From contig NZ_LGHP01000001.1 of the NCBI RefSeq assembly GCF_001280845.1, positions 4,443,777-4,507,776 on the forward strand: a stretch of DNA of 64,000 nucleotides. Direction: 5' to 3'. A program made the position numbers and the translations under genes. The DNA comes from Bacillus sp. FJAT-28004. Lineage in GTDB: Bacteria > Bacillota > Bacilli > Paenibacillales > Paenibacillaceae. Of the stretch, positions 43,018 to 51,757 are shown in pieces; positions within the stretch are counted from its first letter, which is position 1, and every line of letters begins with the position of its first letter. The notes beneath the pieces were generated by a model. The model was not told where the DNA came from, did not search any database, and saw nothing but the letters and a program-made list of their open reading frames with translations.

Positions 43018-43452
43018 ATGCGATTTATGATGATCGTCAAGGGTACTAAGGATTCCGAGGCAGGGGTTATGCCAAGTCAGGAGCTACTTGAAGCGATGCT
43101 TCGCTATAACGAGGAATTGGCTAAGGCTGGCGTGCTGCTCGCTGCGGATGGGCTTCAAGCAAGCTCGAACGGCATACGAATTTCCTATCCAAATCCCGGT
43201 GAAAAGCCAAAAGTAATTGACGGTCCTTTCACTGAGGCCAAAGAGATAATAGCGGGTTATACGCTTATTGAGGTGAATTCCAGGGAAGAAGCGATTGAAT
43301 GGGCAATGCGTATGCCGGACCCTCACGGTAATGGCGAGGGCGAAATTGAGCTGCGGCAGGTGCTTGATGCGATGGATTTGACTCAAAATCCGGAAACGCT
43401 GGCTATGGAAGCCGCGTTTCGAGAACAGATGGAGAGGTCTAAAAAATCGTGA
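43018..43452 (+). CDS. DGPF/YCII-domain protein (ECF42-associated)
   Basis: A 144-aa YCII-related protein carrying the 'DGPFTEAKE' motif (about 68-76) that names the DGPF family. These proteins are encoded next to ECF42 sigma factors and are regulated by them; their biochemical role is unknown. The dimeric ferredoxin-like alpha/beta fold is visible as MRFMMIVKG at the start and IIAGYTLIEVNSREEAIEWA in the middle. AGGAGGG precedes the ATG. It overlaps the sigma-factor gene (GTGA), so the two are coupled. It is a paralogue of the 44831 gene. Confidence 0.92.
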   Translation: MRFMMIVKGTKDSEAGVMPSQELLEAMLRYNEELAKAGVLLAADGLQASSNGIRISYPNPGEKPKVIDGPFTEAKEIIAGYTLIEVNSREEAIEWAMRMPDPHGNGEGEIELRQVLDAMDLTQNPETLAMEAAFREQMERSKKS

Positions 43453-44738
43453 GCCAGTCTGCAGTCCATCGTACAATTGATGCCATCTGGCGTATTGAAT
43501 CAGCCAAGCTTATAGCCGGGCTGGCGCGGATGGTTCGCGACGTCGGCCTTGCGGAAGACCTTGCACAGGATGCGCTTATTATTGCACTAGAGAAGTGGCC
43601 GGAAAGCGGAATTCCGGATAATCCAGGAGCATGGCTTATGACTGCAGCGAAACGCCGTGCGATTGATATGATTAGGAGGAGCAAGCTGCGCGACCAGAAA
43701 TATGAAGAGTTTGGACGAGGAACGGTCTTATATACCGAGGAAGATATTCATATAGCGATGGATGGAGAGGTCGGAGATGATCTCCTGCGCTTGATTTTCA
43801 CAACATGTCATCCTGCACTATCTCAGGAGGCGAGAGTAGCTTTGACGCTGCGCTTGCTTGGAGGACTTACCACGGATGAAATCGCACATGCTTATCTTGT
43901 TTCAGAGTCGACTATTGCACAGCGGATTGTTCGAGCGAAACGTACGTTAAGCAGCTTGCGAGTTGGTTTCGAGGTTCCTGTAGGCGATGAGCTCAAGGAA
44001 CGACTCTCTACTGTACTCGAAGTGATCTATTTAATGTTTAATGAGGGGTATACGGCGACATCCGGCGGCAGCTGGTTTCGACCGCTGCTCTGCCAGGAAG
44101 CGCTAAGGCTAGGGCGTATCCTGGCGGAAATTGCACCCGCCGAGCCTGAAGTGCATGGTTTGGCTGCTTTAATGGAATTCCAATCGTCACGCTTCAAAAC
44201 ACGGGTAAATGCTGCGGGCGAACCGATTCTTCTGATGGATCAAAACCGCAGTTTATGGGATCAGCTGCTCATCCGCCGAGGCTTAGCCGCTCTTGAGCGA
44301 GCGCAAAAGCTCGGCCGTCCGCTTGGTCCTTACGCGCTTCAAGCTGCGATTACTGCGTGCCATGCTAAAGCTCGGATGGCATCGGAGACCGATTGGGCGC
44401 GTATTGCCGCTTTATATGAAGCTTTGTCGCGCGTCATGCCGTCCCCTATCGTAGAATTAAATCGGGCGGTAGCGATTGCAATGGCTTTCGGTCCTGCGTT
44501 CGGCCTTCAAATTGTTGATGAGCTAACATCCGCAGCATCGTTAAAAGACTATCATTTGCTGCCGAGCGTCCGGGGAGATCTTCTGGTTAAATTGGGCCGA
44601 ATGGATGAGGCGCGCACAGAGTTTGAGCGTGCTGCTTCGTTGACACGTAACGCTCGCGAGCGCGAGCTTCTGCTGAATCGTGCTGCCGAGTGCTTGTCTT
44701 TAGAAGCGGATAAAGAAAATGAAGATCATGAAAAATAA
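43449..44738 (+). CDS. ECF42-type RNA polymerase sigma factor with C-terminal extension
   Basis: A 429-aa sigma factor. Region 2 lies at about 10-75 ('LARMVRDVGLAEDLAQDALIIAL' and 'KRRAIDMIRRSK'), region 4 at about 115-165 ('LLGGLTTDEIAHAYLVSEST' then 'IAQRIVRAKRTL'), followed by a long C-terminal helical extension (about 180-420; DUF6596/TPR-like), the hallmark of ECF42. No anti-sigma gene is present, as expected, since the extension itself controls activity in this group. Start GTG 43449 overlaps the DGPF stop. It probably directs transcription from the three matched promoter sites in this cluster. Confidence 0.92.
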   Translation: MSQSAVHRTIDAIWRIESAKLIAGLARMVRDVGLAEDLAQDALIIALEKWPESGIPDNPGAWLMTAAKRRAIDMIRRSKLRDQKYEEFGRGTVLYTEEDIHIAMDGEVGDDLLRLIFTTCHPALSQEARVALTLRLLGGLTTDEIAHAYLVSESTIAQRIVRAKRTLSSLRVGFEVPVGDELKERLSTVLEVIYLMFNEGYTATSGGSWFRPLLCQEALRLGRILAEIAPAEPEVHGLAALMEFQSSRFKTRVNAAGEPILLMDQNRSLWDQLLIRRGLAALERAQKLGRPLGPYALQAAITACHAKARMASETDWARIAALYEALSRVMPSPIVELNRAVAIAMAFGPAFGLQIVDELTSAASLKDYHLLPSVRGDLLVKLGRMDEARTEFERAASLTRNARERELLLNRAAECLSLEADKENEDHEK

Positions 44739-44744
44739 CGATCA

Positions 44745-44772
44745 TGTCGATTATGAAGCTCCCCATTCGTTG
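44745..44772 (+). promoter_or_regulatory. ECF42-type promoter P2 before the second DGPF gene
   Basis: TGTCGA at 44745-44750, 16 bp spacer, TCGTTG at 44767-44772, starting six bases after the sigma-factor stop and 58 bp before the next start. Confidence 0.65.
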
Positions 44773-44830
44773 CTGAAGTAGAGGATGGTTTGAAATCACC
44801 CCGTTCTCAAGCGATAGGGAGGAAATATAT

Positions 44831-45265
44831 ATGCGATATATGTTGATTGTTAAAGCAACCAAGCAATCTGAAGCTGGTGTGAAGCCCGATCGACAGCTTA
44901 TGGATGAGATGGCTTCGTTCAATGATTCTCTTGCTGAGGCAGGTGTGCTCTTAGCTGCTGAAGGTCTGCAGCCCAGCTCGAGCGGACTGCGGATCACGTA
45001 TTCCGAATACGGAGAGAAGCCGAATGTTGTAGTCGGTCCTTTTGCGGAGGTAAAAGGAATAATTGCGGGATATACGCTGATTGATGTGAAATCGGAGGAA
45101 GAAGCCATTGCATTTGCGATGCGTATGCCAAATCCAGCCTACGGCGGCGAGGGTGAAATTGAGCTGCGCCTGCTTCTTGAAGATACGAAATTGCTGCAAG
45201 GCTCAAGAATGATGGCACTGGAAGCGGATTTGAGAGACCAAATTGACATTCTAAATAAAAGTTGA
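44831..45265 (+). CDS. DGPF/YCII-domain protein, second copy
   Basis: A 144-aa YCII-type protein like the one at 43018, with the same length and layout, but the DGPF motif reads 'VVGPFAEVKG', so the first Asp is replaced by Val-Gly. The opening strand (MRYMLIVKATKQSEAGV) and the central 'IIAGYTLIDVKSEEEAIAFA' are conserved between the copies. AGGGAGGAA precedes the ATG. It has its own ECF-type promoter site. The two copies presumably form homo- or heterodimers. Confidence 0.9.
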   Translation: MRYMLIVKATKQSEAGVKPDRQLMDEMASFNDSLAEAGVLLAAEGLQPSSSGLRITYSEYGEKPNVVVGPFAEVKGIIAGYTLIDVKSEEEAIAFAMRMPNPAYGGEGEIELRLLLEDTKLLQGSRMMALEADLRDQIDILNKS

Positions 45266-45281
45266 GTTTTTTTTATGAAGC

Positions 45282-45309
45282 TGTCGATTTAGTTAATCCT
45301 CGTTCGACG
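45282..45309 (+). promoter_or_regulatory. ECF42-type promoter P3 before the DUF1801 gene
   Basis: TGTCGA at 45282-45287, 16 bp spacer, TCGACG at 45304-45309; the -35 is extended as TCGATTTAG exactly as in P1. The start codon is 48 bp downstream. Confidence 0.65.
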
Positions 45310-45356
45310 TAATGATAGAGTCGGGTAGAATTTCAATTACAAAGGAGAAATAATAA

Positions 45357-45698
45357 ATGAATCAAGACGTAACAGATTTTATCGCAGCGATAAAAGAGCC
45401 TTGGCAAGTGGAGCTGAGTTTTGAGCTGCGCAAGCTTGTTCATGGAGCTATCCCAGACGTTCAGGAGCGCATTCAGTATAAGAAACCTCATTTTTTGAAA
45501 AATGGAAAATACGCTGCCGTTATTTCTACTTCGAAGGATGCGGTGAGCTTTACGATCTTTAACGCAAGTGAGCTATCGTTTCCGGAGCCATTGTTTGACG
45601 GTCCTCCTGAACGGAAAACCATTAAGCTTAAACAGGGGAATAAAGTTGATTATGATCAATTGACGTCGTTAGTTGGCCAGGCCGCCTCGACACTATAA
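45357..45698 (+). CDS. DUF1801 family protein
   Basis: A 113-aa small cytoplasmic protein of the DUF1801/YdhG-like family: 'VHGAIPDVQERIQYKKPHF' and 'AAVISTSKDAVSFTIF', matching the usual 'I..W..P.y..' core of that fold. AAAGGAG precedes the ATG. Members often lie near stress or unknown-function clusters. Here a site with the same layout as the DGPF-gene sites suggests that it belongs to the ECF42 regulon. Biochemical role unknown. Confidence 0.85.
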   Translation: MNQDVTDFIAAIKEPWQVELSFELRKLVHGAIPDVQERIQYKKPHFLKNGKYAAVISTSKDAVSFTIFNASELSFPEPLFDGPPERKTIKLKQGNKVDYDQLTSLVGQAASTL

Positions 45699-45716
45699 GA
45701 ATGTATTTTGAATGAG

Positions 45717-45743
45717 AAGAGCACCTTGCTGGTGCTCTTTTTT
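45717..45743 (+). terminator. Rho-independent terminator of the ECF42 cluster
   Basis: AAGAGCACC pairs with GGTGCTCTT, followed by a T-run. Confidence 0.93.
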
Positions 45744-45776
45744 GCGGGAAGCAACATAAGGAGCAGCTATAAGAAG

Positions 45777-45840
45777 GCCGGGCACCATTCACTCGAATGG
45801 TGTCCGGCTTTTCTGTTCTTTATGAGTAAATAAAGAACAG
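45777..45840. terminator. tandem hairpins after the ROK-like gene
   Basis: GCCGGGCACCATTC pairs with GAATGGTGTCCGGC (one G-T-type mismatch), and CTGTTCTTTAT pairs perfectly with ATAAAGAACAG. They lie between convergent genes and can end transcripts from either side. Confidence 0.8.
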
Positions 45841-45849
45841 AAAATATGG

Positions 45850-46689
45850 TTATTGTGTAAGCTTCCTTATCCACTCTCTAACGCCAAATGCGATGACCCG
45901 GTTATGAATCTTAGGTTCTGTTAGATTACAGCACTTTAACAATTCAGGCAGCGCATGTTCTTCAAGAGCAGCCTTGGCAGCTTCCATATAGCCTTTATAT
46001 GTCGGAGTACTGCCGCCAATCACGATGACATCGGGATTATACAGATGAAGCAGGTTAGTTAAAGCGTAGCCAAAATATTGCCCTGCTTGGCGTATAAGCG
46101 CAGTCACCTGCGAATCGCCTGCTTCTAGCCGCTCACGCACTGCCGCATCATCTATGCCGGCTTGGTTCGTAATCGCGTAACCACTGGCGAGAGTATCGAG
46201 CAGTGCTGGCTTGCCATTCACGGTAAGGATCATATAGCCGAGCTCACCGCTCCAGCCCTTCGCACCAAGCAGCAATTCGCCTGAGGCTACTACACCTGCT
46301 GCGATGAAGGCATCAGACATAATGACCGCAACGGTATGGTTGTCCTGATAATGTGCAGCCTCGGCCAGCGTTGCAGCCTTAACGTCGTTAATGAATGCTA
46401 CAGGAATGCCTGCTGCTGTCGTAAACATATCTGCTGTAGCTCCGTTTAACACAGGTAAAACATGACTTAGCTCTACTTTATCCGTACCAACAACGAGTCC
46501 CGGCATACCGATGCCGATGCCGCTTGGTGTATAAGTCAGCTTGGCTACAAAAGCTTCGACCTCCTGCTGCAGCTCGAGCAGCGAGCAATCTCTGGCGATA
46601 GGAAAAATATGCTCTAGACAGCCATTTGGCGTATCCGCCATCATGTACATCTGACCGCCGTCTATTTCGATGCCAACATATGAATTCAT
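45850..46689 (-). CDS. ROK-family protein lacking the zinc-binding cysteine motif
   Basis: A 279-aa sugar-kinase-like protein of the ROK family. Visible: N-terminal phosphate loop 'GIEIDGG', 'GIGIGMPGLV', catalytic-type Asp in 'FINDVKAATLAEAA', 'GWSGELGYMIL' and 'NPDVIVIGGS'. After GELG the sequence goes to 'PALLDTLASG' without the CGxxGCxE zinc motif that follows in typical ROK kinases. AGGAGTG precedes the ATG. It may be an active kinase of a cysteine-less branch or a non-catalytic binding protein. There is no DNA-binding domain. Confidence 0.85.
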   Translation of the reverse strand: MNSYVGIEIDGGQMYMMADTPNGCLEHIFPIARDCSLLELQQEVEAFVAKLTYTPSGIGIGMPGLVVGTDKVELSHVLPVLNGATADMFTTAAGIPVAFINDVKAATLAEAAHYQDNHTVAVIMSDAFIAAGVVASGELLLGAKGWSGELGYMILTVNGKPALLDTLASGYAITNQAGIDDAAVRERLEAGDSQVTALIRQAGQYFGYALTNLLHLYNPDVIVIGGSTPTYKGYMEAAKAALEEHALPELLKCCNLTEPKIHNRVIAFGVREWIRKLTQ

Positions 46690-46900
46690 ACCATAGTCAC
46701 TCCTATTATAGGGTAGAGTAAGAAGTCTACTATTTCCAAAAAAATATCCATTTTATATAAATTATAGAAAATAGCTGCAATAAGAGTATTTTGGCCATGC
46801 CAAGAACAAGTATAATTGTATTTGATCGGAGTCGGCTGTTTATAAGTGGTAATCTAAAGAAGTGGTTTAGATAATTATTTATAAAGAGGCGAATACAAAT

Positions 46901-47821
46901 ATGGAAGAAAATATATTGAAATTTCTTAAGGAAGCTTATTCTATTGGTTGTTATAAGGTGGAAACGGTAACCAATGAAATCTATCGTTGTCTTGCTAAGC
47001 AGGAAACCTTTTTTGTTCGAATAACGAATTATAAAACCTATCACGAGCAGTTAGAGGAAGTAAGCTGGACGAATTTTTTATGCCATCAAGGCGTTGGCGC
47101 TTCTGAAGCTGTCCTATCTTCTAATCATCAATATATTGAAAAGATCATGCTGGATGAAGAAAAGCTGGCCGTTGTATATAAAGCTTCGGCGGGCATTCAT
47201 TTGCCACGGGCGGAGTGGAACAAATCTGTACTTAAAAAGGTTGGAAAACAAATAGGCAAGATGCATCGTGTAACCCAGTCCTATCTTGAGTCTACGGCAC
47301 ATCTTAAGGATTGGTACGAAAATAAGGAATATGATTTTCTCACACATATCCCGAAGGAAGAAACAGCCATACGAGAAATGGCAGATCGTCTTTTAACAGA
47401 GATTAAGGGTTTGCCTAAAAATAATTCAAACTACGGACTGATCCACGGTGATTTATGGCTAGAAAACATCTTAGTGGACGGCTCTGAAATTACGATGATT
47501 GATTTCCAAGATTGTGAAAAACATTTTAATATTTTTGATTTAGCTGTGCCTATTTATTCTGCTATGGAATTCTCATTCTCAGGCGGAGGGAACATAAAGG
47601 ACTATCGACAGTCCATTACGGAAGCTCTCCTTGATGGATATAGAGAAGAGCACGATCTATCTAAGGAGATGGTCGATACATTGCCTCTTTTTTTGAAATT
47701 GAAACAGCTGTTTGAATACAACTTGATGCATATGTATTGGAATCATGAACAATTAAGTGAGGAACAAGTTCGAATCATCAATTTATATAGAATGCGAATG
47801 GAGTATGATCACTTTTTGTAA
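46901..47821 (+). CDS. APH-like phosphotransferase
   Basis: A 306-aa aminoglycoside phosphotransferase/choline-kinase-fold enzyme. The catalytic loop 'GLIHGDLWLENILVDG' (Brenner-type H-G-D-x-x-x-x-N) and the metal-binding 'MIDFQDCE' are both present, so it should be a functional kinase. The N-terminal lobe is small and lysine-rich. The next gene, a GNAT enzyme, follows 29 bp later. Substrate unknown: homoserine, choline, aminoglycoside or another small alcohol are all possible. Confidence 0.87.
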   Translation: MEENILKFLKEAYSIGCYKVETVTNEIYRCLAKQETFFVRITNYKTYHEQLEEVSWTNFLCHQGVGASEAVLSSNHQYIEKIMLDEEKLAVVYKASAGIHLPRAEWNKSVLKKVGKQIGKMHRVTQSYLESTAHLKDWYENKEYDFLTHIPKEETAIREMADRLLTEIKGLPKNNSNYGLIHGDLWLENILVDGSEITMIDFQDCEKHFNIFDLAVPIYSAMEFSFSGGGNIKDYRQSITEALLDGYREEHDLSKEMVDTLPLFLKLKQLFEYNLMHMYWNHEQLSEEQVRIINLYRMRMEYDHFL

Positions 47822-47850
47822 AAAGGTTAGCTGAGCGGAGGTGTTGTGAA

Positions 47851-48363
47851 TTGACTGCTTATGATTTTGTATTTCCTGAACTAGAGACAGAACGTTTGAG
47901 GCTTTCTATTTTGACTTTAGATGATTCTGAAGCAATATATAAGCATTTTTCGGATGAAAATGTGACCAGATTTATGGATATCAACCCATGTGAAAATTTA
48001 AACGAGGCCAGAGAGATTATTCAATATCACATCGATGATAAGGGCTGCCGATGGGGTATTTTCAGTAAAAAGGATCATAGACTCGTTGGAACTTGCGGTT
48101 TCCATTGCTGGGTTCAAGGAGCGCAGCCTAAAGCAGAAATAGGATTTGATTTAGCTAAGGAATTCTGGGGAAAGGGGTTAATGCAAGAAGCGCTGCTCCC
48201 TGTAATAGCCTATGGATTTGAACAGATGGGTTTATCGATGATCGAAGCCACCGTGGAACAGCAAAATGGAAAATCCATTCAACTGCTGAATAGGCTGCAT
48301 TTTGAGAAGGAAGCAGAATTAAGAGATGGGCTTTTTTATTATTACTTGAATCGAACTATATGA
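47851..48363 (+). CDS. RimJ/RimL-type GNAT acetyltransferase
   Basis: A 170-aa acetyltransferase_3 protein: 'LETERLRLSILTLDDSEAIY' at the start, 'LVGTCGFHCW' strand and 'EIGFDLAKEFWGKGLMQEAL', where WGKGLMQEA is the acetyl-CoA loop. Start is TTG with GGAGGTG seven bases upstream. Typical members acetylate N-termini or small molecules; the substrate here is unknown. Coupled with the APH-like gene upstream, then a terminator. Confidence 0.9.
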   Translation: MTAYDFVFPELETERLRLSILTLDDSEAIYKHFSDENVTRFMDINPCENLNEAREIIQYHIDDKGCRWGIFSKKDHRLVGTCGFHCWVQGAQPKAEIGFDLAKEFWGKGLMQEALLPVIAYGFEQMGLSMIEATVEQQNGKSIQLLNRLHFEKEAELRDGLFYYYLNRTI

Positions 48364-48378
48364 AAATTAGAAATCAAA

Positions 48379-48420
48379 ATAGACCGAAACCATTCAATAA
48401 TATGGTTCTCGGTCTATTTC
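48379..48420. terminator. bidirectional terminator
   Basis: ATAGACCGAAACCAT pairs with ATGGTTCTCGGTCTAT between convergent genes. Confidence 0.85.
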
Positions 48421-48446
48421 CTATTTTTAGAATGGGGAACAAGCGA

Positions 48447-48900
48447 TTAACCCTCCTCCAAATTGGAGTAGTGTGTGACCCGGTTTCTCCCGCTTTTTTT
48501 GGAGTTGTAAAGCGCTTGATCAGCTTTTTGAAGCAAGGATTGATCGGTATCCTCCTGCGTAATCGTTGCTGCGCCAATACTAACGGTCACATGATATTCT
48601 CCCCAATTAGCTGTTTCAGTCTTGCTGCGATACCTTTCGGCTGCTAATATGGCATTCTCCAGATTGGTATTAGGAATAATAATGACGAATTCCTCTCCTC
48701 CAAATCGAGCCACAATGTCGTCTTCTCTCGAAGTGGATACGAGTAGTTGTGCCAGCTCTGTAAGAACCAAATCACCGACCTGATGCCCATAGGTATCGTT
48801 AATGCTTTTAAAACGATCAATATTGATAATTAAACACAATCGTTTGTTCACCTTTGCCTAAAACATTTACGTTATTGCGTACTAGGAAATCAACGGTCAT
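48447..48900 (-). pseudogene. deletion scar: start of an RsbQ-like hydrolase joined to a GGDEF-domain fragment
   Basis: On the minus strand, ATG 48900 has AGAGGGG upstream and reads MTVDFLVRNNVNVLGKGEQT then IVF, the N-terminus of an RsbQ-type alpha/beta hydrolase, whose next residues should be AHGFGCDQ. Instead the frame soon stops. In the next frame, from about 48840, the sequence runs into LIINIDRFKSINDTYGH, RFGGEEF and 'VTVSIGAATI', the latter two thirds of a GGDEF diguanylate-cyclase domain, lacking the D-x-LTGLxNRR start. This looks like one deletion that joined two formerly neighbouring genes. A 134-aa GGDEF product from GTG 48851 is conceivable but lacks a good ribosome site. Confidence 0.82.
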
Positions 48901-49100
48901 CGGAATTCCCCTCTCTAAGATGATTAGTAAGTAGATCCTCTGATATGCCATAAGCTTATGATCATTATATCTGATTACAGTGAACAATGGATTATTAATC
49001 TAATTAATTAATATATTAGCAGTGGAAATGATAGGGCTTTCTTTTTATTATCTTAATTGTGTATAGTAAAAACGAAATGAATGGGACAAGGAGTGTAGGC

Positions 49101-50885
49101 ATGAATCGTTTCGGACAAATGAATACATTGCGTAATCAAATTTTCCTTGGCTTCATGCTCGTTATGGTTATCGTGCTGGGGGCGGTCGGCTTTTTTACGT
49201 ATGATCAAGTTTCCGTTCTGCTGCGCAACAATGCGGAAAAACATATTCAACAAACGGCTGTTCAAGCGACAGGCAAGCTGGATGTGCTGCTGCGGCAGAT
49301 CGATACGTTCACGATGCAGGTAGCAACAAACGCAACGATCCAGCGGTTGATGGCACAAGAAGTGCAAGGACGCAAGATCAGCTTTGAAGAGCGTCAATCC
49401 CTTCAGCAGGAGATACGAAAGCAAGAAGCTTATGCAACGGGGATTCGCTCGTTGGAGCTGTATACAACGGACTATCGAATGCTGTTCCCGCTTACGGATA
49501 TAAGCTTGGACAACCGGGTATCTATGGACTGGCTTAGCCTTGTGGACAAGGGAAGAGGCAGGTTGGTCTGGTTCGGAATGGACCCGAGGTACCCCGATTC
49601 CATCATTGCGATTCGCCATGTTCGGCTTATTGACCATTCCTTCTCGCATGCAGGGTATTTGATGGTGCAAATTGATAAAAAATATTTTGAGCTCACGGAA
49701 TCGAATGGTAATGCTGACAATAGCTCCAGCGAAATGATGGGTTTATTCGATGCCGAGAACCAGACCATTACCTCCGATTTTTCGAAGGAAGTAGACGTTG
49801 AGAAGATGCTTAATCAGGGGGATGAGACGGTAGCGCTGGACGGAGAACGTTTCATGGCCATTGAGAAAAAATCGGAAATGACCGGCTGGAAAATTATTAT
49901 TTTAACGCCGATAAAGTATGCTGCCGAGGGCATTTCGATTTTACGTACCGTTATTATTGTTTCGATTTTAGTAGGCGGCATGTTATTTCTTATTTTAACT
50001 TTTATTTTATCAACGATGATTACTCGCCCGATATTGAATTTGATTAAAGTGATGCGCAATGCGAAGTTCGGGACCTTGAAGCCGATACCGGTTACGTCCA
50101 AAACGATGGAAATTAATGAGCTTAATAATACGTATAATCAGATGGTTGGCTCTTTGAATGAGCTCATTGATGTTGTTTATCAGAAGGAAATTGTTCAAAG
50201 CCGGACGGAGCTGAAGGCGCTGCAAGCGCAAATTAATCCGCACTTTTTGTTTAATACACTGGAAGCCTTTTATTGGGCGCTGGATGAGAAAGGCGAAGAG
50301 GAGCTGGCGGATGTTGTTATTGCAATGTCTGGTTTGTTCCGATATGTCATTTCACACGCGGATGAGGATGAATGGGTAACGATCGGTGATGAGCTTGAGC
50401 ATGCGCAGCGGTATTTGAAAATAATGGATATGCGCATGATTGATAGGCTGGCATGGAAGGTGGAATCGGAAGAAAATTGCCGCAGCGTGCCGATTCCTAA
50501 GCTTCTTATTCAACCGCTCGTGGAAAATGCTATTCTGCACGGCGTTGAGCAGCGAATTGGGGCAGGCACCGTTGTTATTCGGGTCGAGCCGTCTGAGCGG
50601 ACGGGTTATACTCGCATTGCAGTGACGGATAATGGACCAGGCATGGATGAGGAGAAAATTCGGGCTTTGTACGCAGCAATGGACAAAGGCCAGCATCAAA
50701 CTTCCTCCAAAGGAACTGGGGTTGGCATAAGCAATGTGGAGCGGAGATTGCTGCTTTATTATCATTTGGAAACCAACGGCTTGGAAATAAAGAGCGAGAT
50801 CGGCAGCGGCACAACCGTTGCCTTTGAGATACCGAATGAACATGGGAGGGAAATTCCAATTGAAAACCATACTGATCGTGGATGA
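49101..50885 (+). CDS. YesM-type membrane sensor histidine kinase
   Basis: A 594-aa kinase with TM1 (about 12-34), an extracellular sensor (about 35-285), TM2 (about 287-310, SILVGGMLFLILTFILSTMI), a HAMP-like region, the H-box 'LQAQINPHFLFNTL' and a HATPase domain ('QPLVENAILHGV' and 'VTDNGPGMDE'). ATG 49101 is chosen with AAGGAG seven bases upstream; an in-frame GTG at 49059 lies before that site. It is co-transcribed with the AraC-type response regulator (26-bp overlap) and the sugar importer. Expected to sense a carbohydrate-linked signal outside the cell. Confidence 0.93.
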   Translation: MNRFGQMNTLRNQIFLGFMLVMVIVLGAVGFFTYDQVSVLLRNNAEKHIQQTAVQATGKLDVLLRQIDTFTMQVATNATIQRLMAQEVQGRKISFEERQSLQQEIRKQEAYATGIRSLELYTTDYRMLFPLTDISLDNRVSMDWLSLVDKGRGRLVWFGMDPRYPDSIIAIRHVRLIDHSFSHAGYLMVQIDKKYFELTESNGNADNSSSEMMGLFDAENQTITSDFSKEVDVEKMLNQGDETVALDGERFMAIEKKSEMTGWKIIILTPIKYAAEGISILRTVIIVSILVGGMLFLILTFILSTMITRPILNLIKVMRNAKFGTLKPIPVTSKTMEINELNNTYNQMVGSLNELIDVVYQKEIVQSRTELKALQAQINPHFLFNTLEAFYWALDEKGEEELADVVIAMSGLFRYVISHADEDEWVTIGDELEHAQRYLKIMDMRMIDRLAWKVESEENCRSVPIPKLLIQPLVENAILHGVEQRIGAGTVVIRVEPSERTGYTRIAVTDNGPGMDEEKIRALYAAMDKGQHQTSSKGTGVGISNVERRLLLYYHLETNGLEIKSEIGSGTTVAFEIPNEHGREIPIENHTDRG

Positions 50886-51651
50886 TGAACCGAGAACGAG
50901 GGAAGGCGTACGCAAAGTGCTTGAAGCATGGTCGGCTGGACAATATCGGATAGAGACCGCATCCAATGGGATAGAAGCGATGGAGTGGCTGAAGCATAAC
51001 GAGGCGAATTTGCTAATCACCGATATACGCATGCCTGAAATCGGAGGCTTGGATTTAGTGGAGCGAATAAACGAGCAGCTGCTGCATCCTCCTATCGTCA
51101 TCATTATTTCGGGTCACCCTGAGTTTGATTACGCACAGAAGGCGCTGCAGTTTGGCGTGGTCGAATATCTGCTCAAGCCTTTGGATAAAACTAAACTTAT
51201 TAAAGCGGTAGAGCTTGCTATGAAAAGAGAAGAAAGCAAACACCGGATTGAGCGCATGGAGAAGCTAATGGACCCGAAGCTGCTGGATATTGCGCAGGAA
51301 GAAGACCGCTATAGCCCGCAGGTGCAAGAAGCGATTCAGTATTTAAAAGACAATTGGCAGAAGCCGCTCACTATGCGCGATACAGCAGAGCATTTGCATA
51401 TGAATGCAAGCTATCTCAGCGTGCTCTTTAAGGAGCAGACGGGGCTTACGTTTAGCGATTATTTAACGAGAAAAAGGGTGCAGAGAGCTAAGGAATTACT
51501 GTCTACGACAAGACTTGCGATTGCTGATATTGCTGAACAAGTCGGTTATCAAACGGCGAAATATTTTGTGAAAGTTTTTCGTTCGCTTGAAGGAACTAGC
51601 CCGGGTCAATATCGAAGAACGATCGCTCATTCCGAGGAGACAATCCAATAA
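50860..51651 (+). CDS. YesN-type response regulator with AraC DNA-binding domain
   Basis: A 263-aa regulator: receiver (about 1-120; ILIVDDEPRT, phospho-acceptor Asp in LLITDIRMP) and AraC double helix-turn-helix (about 160-258; LTMRDTAEHLHMNASYLSVL and LAIADIAEQVGYQTAKYFVK). TTG 50860 is chosen because GGGAGGG at 50844-50850 lies nine bases upstream. It overlaps its kinase gene by 26 bp. Likely activator of the binding-protein and permease genes that follow. Confidence 0.93.
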   Translation: MKTILIVDDEPRTREGVRKVLEAWSAGQYRIETASNGIEAMEWLKHNEANLLITDIRMPEIGGLDLVERINEQLLHPPIVIIISGHPEFDYAQKALQFGVVEYLLKPLDKTKLIKAVELAMKREESKHRIERMEKLMDPKLLDIAQEEDRYSPQVQEAIQYLKDNWQKPLTMRDTAEHLHMNASYLSVLFKEQTGLTFSDYLTRKRVQRAKELLSTTRLAIADIAEQVGYQTAKYFVKVFRSLEGTSPGQYRRTIAHSEETIQ

Positions 51652-51757
51652 AAGTAGTATTTTCCCCAATTCATGTACCCTTACGATGCTGACATCGTGT
51701 TGATAAAATGGATTTGTAAGATTCAAATCTATCACCAGCAGAAAAGGGGTTGTAAAC

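Noticed and set aside
48447..48851. Intact short GGDEF protein
   Set aside because: It lacks the first third of the domain and its start overlaps the remnant of another gene, so it is treated as part of a scar.
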